From contig JAFRKM010000010.1 in the NCBI GenBank assembly GCA_017431755.1, positions 1 through 7,310 on the forward strand: a DNA stretch of 7,310 nt, read 5' to 3'. The position numbers and the translations under genes were made by a program. Shown here piece after piece: positions 6,039 through 7,310 of this stretch. Below the pieces are notes generated by a model. It was not told the origin of the DNA, ran no database searches, and saw nothing but the letters and a program-made list of their open reading frames with translations. The stretch comes from Clostridia bacterium. Its GTDB lineage: Bacteria > Bacillota > Clostridia > Oscillospirales > Acutalibacteraceae. Positions within the stretch are counted from its first letter, which is position 1; every line of letters starts with the position of its first letter.

Positions 6039-6764
6039 ATGAAAAATGCATATGATTTTTTAAAACAGTGCGAATATTTTGTGGTTTCATCAATAAATGG
6101 TGACTTCCCTGCGTCAAGACCATTTGGCGCAGTCATGGAATATAAAAACAATCTTTATATTTCAACCGACCCGGCAAAAGAAGTATATAAACAATTAAAA
6201 GCGAATAATCATATTCAAATTACAGCGCTTAAAAACAGTACAAGAAAATGGCTACGAATAACAGGACTAGCCCATGAATGTACAGATTTAAAAATAAAGC
6301 AGAGAATGCTAGGAAAATGCACTGAAATCACAAAGCACTTTACGTCTGAACGTGACGAAAATTTTGTGTTATTTCAAATAAAACCACTTAAAACTGAATT
6401 CAAAGAAGGAAGCGAAACACTAATGGAAAGAAAAATTTTTAACAAACTCGTAAGATATAAAATTCCTGAAATGCTTGAAAAAAACGGAGGTGAACCTAAA
6501 ACAGAAATACTTACAGATGAAAAATATATAAAATGCCTTTATGAAAAACTAAAAGAAGAATGCGATGAAACTGTAAATTCATACTCAAAAGAAAATCTTA
6601 TGGAGGAACTTGCAGATTTAATGGAAGTTATAATGGCTATTTCTAAAGCAAATAATATTGATTTTGCTGAAATTGAAAAAATCAGACTTTCAAAAAAAGA
6701 AAAACGCGGAGGATTTGACTCCAAAATGTTTTTAGAAAGCTCTAACGTGGTAAACAAAATTTAA
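6039..6764 (+). CDS. fusion: FMN split-barrel (PNPOx-like) domain + MazG-type NTP pyrophosphohydrolase-like domain
   Basis: 241 residues with two parts. Residues 1-122 resemble small pyridoxamine-5'-phosphate-oxidase-like flavin proteins: 'YFVVSSINGDFPASRPFG' (13-30), then 'NNLYISTD' (37-44), 'KWLRITGLA' (70-78) and a strand at 109-116. Residues 129-234 match the stand-alone predicted house-cleaning NTP pyrophosphohydrolases of the MazG all-alpha superfamily (COG4997 type): NKLVRYKIPE (135-144), metal-site pattern E174-x-x-E177 then E190-x-x-D193, and the late block KRGGFDSKMF (222-231). The family normally has Asp where Tyr140 stands. Substrates are unknown for both halves; the second probably cleaves a nucleotide triphosphate or a related nucleotide. 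The frame is unbroken, so this is a real fusion unless the assembly is wrong. ATG starts one base after the proS stop, with GGGGAAAGG upstream, so translation is likely coupled. An internal ATG (6423) sits exactly at the domain border. Confidence 0.82.
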   Translation: MKNAYDFLKQCEYFVVSSINGDFPASRPFGAVMEYKNNLYISTDPAKEVYKQLKANNHIQITALKNSTRKWLRITGLAHECTDLKIKQRMLGKCTEITKHFTSERDENFVLFQIKPLKTEFKEGSETLMERKIFNKLVRYKIPEMLEKNGGEPKTEILTDEKYIKCLYEKLKEECDETVNSYSKENLMEELADLMEVIMAISKANNIDFAEIEKIRLSKKEKRGGFDSKMFLESSNVVNKI

Positions 6765-6780
6765 AAGGAGGGCTAATTAA

Positions 6781-7310
6781 TTGAAAAAAGAAATTATTAA
6801 ATCAACTATGGACGGCAACACTGCTGCAGCATATTCGGCTTACGCTTTTTCAGAAGTCGCCGCAATATATCCAATAACTCCATCTTCAACAATGGCAGAT
6901 GTGGCGGATAAATACTCGGCTGCGGGCAAAAAAAATATATTCGGTCAGGAAGTTCAGGTTACAGAAATGCAGTCCGAAGCAGGCGCTGCCGGAGCCATTC
7001 ACGGCGCACTTTCGGCGGGATCTTTAGCCACTACTTTTACGTCTTCGCAAGGGCTATTGCTTATGATTCCAAACATGTACAAAATGGCAGGTGAACTTCT
7101 TCCCTGCGTGATTCATGTTGCCGCAAGAACTGTTGCTGCTCATGCACTTTCTATCTTTGGCGACCATTCAGACGTTTATGCTTGCAGACAAACAGGTTTT
7201 GCCATGCTATGTGCAAACAATCCACAAGAAGCTATGCATTTTAGCGCTATATCTCACCTAAGCGCCATTAAAGTGCATGTACCATTTTTGCATTTTTTTG
7301 ACGGCTTCAG
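6781..7310 (+). CDS. nifJ: pyruvate:ferredoxin oxidoreductase, N-terminal part (runs off the window)
   Basis: The enzyme oxidises pyruvate with CoA to acetyl-CoA and CO2, passing electrons to ferredoxin, and is central to anaerobic energy metabolism. The first 176 residues cover the N-terminal thiamine-diphosphate domain of the large single-chain form (about 1,170 residues). Visible landmarks are YPITPSS (30-36), EMQSEAGAAGA (62-72), QGLLLMIPNMYKMAGELLP (90-108), ALSIFGDHSDV (122-132) and RQTGFAML (136-143). Thr33, Glu66 and Arg116 sit at a constant +2 offset from the active-site residues of the Desulfovibrio enzyme, from memory. A TTG start is chosen because AAAAGGAGGG (6763-6772) lies eight bases upstream; the next ATG is codon 10, at the conserved MDGNTAAA. 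It begins 16 bases after the fusion gene and its ribosome site overlaps that gene's stop, so co-transcription is likely. Confidence 0.95.
   Translation, partial: MKKEIIKSTMDGNTAAAYSAYAFSEVAAIYPITPSSTMADVADKYSAAGKKNIFGQEVQVTEMQSEAGAAGAIHGALSAGSLATTFTSSQGLLLMIPNMYKMAGELLPCVIHVAARTVAAHALSIFGDHSDVYACRQTGFAMLCANNPQEAMHFSAISHLSAIKVHVPFLHFFDGF

Overview
This window looks like chromosomal housekeeping DNA from an AT-rich, anaerobic, low-GC Gram-positive bacterium, most likely an uncultured member of the Clostridia. The support is the strong AGGAGG-type ribosome sites, near-consensus sigma-A promoters, the standard genetic code, a prolyl-tRNA synthetase of the short form without an editing insert, a DegV lipid-binding protein, and the start of a pyruvate:ferredoxin oxidoreductase gene (a marker of anaerobic metabolism). 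No insertion sequence, phage gene, CRISPR array or tRNA was seen. The species cannot be named from this sequence.

Left block (about 1-1715, minus strand): a trans-translation unit reading right to left. A near-consensus promoter drives smpB, followed by a LURP-one/Tubby-C-like protein and then ssrA (tmRNA). SmpB and tmRNA together rescue stalled ribosomes. Beyond ssrA lie a perfect 15-bp tandem duplication, an intrinsic terminator that can work in both directions, and perhaps the first codons of another minus-strand gene at the window edge.

Middle (about 1716-2296): a divergent control region with a long A/T-rich inverted repeat, then a perfect TTGACA-17-TATAAT promoter with an extended -10, driving a plus-strand gene for a 108-residue protein with one membrane helix and a charged, histidine-containing tail. 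Its function is unknown. A 13-bp perfect stem-loop separates it from the convergent ribosomal gene.

Minus-strand translation block (4410 down to 2300): rplM (L13) and rpsI (S9) are coupled by a TAATG overlap, followed by degV (fatty-acid-binding) and rpsT (S20). This is the classical L13-S9 pair with a lipid-binding protein gene placed before S20.

Right block (4540-7310, plus strand): proS, then one base later a single open reading frame that joins an FMN split-barrel domain (pyridoxamine-phosphate-oxidase-like) to a MazG-type NTP pyrophosphohydrolase-like domain, then after 16 bases the 5' part of nifJ/por from a TTG start. The three genes look like one operon.

No wholly new system is evident. 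The best candidates for a second look are the flavin/NTPase fusion, the strongly promoted small membrane protein with its upstream inverted repeat, and the LURP-one-like gene lying between smpB and ssrA.
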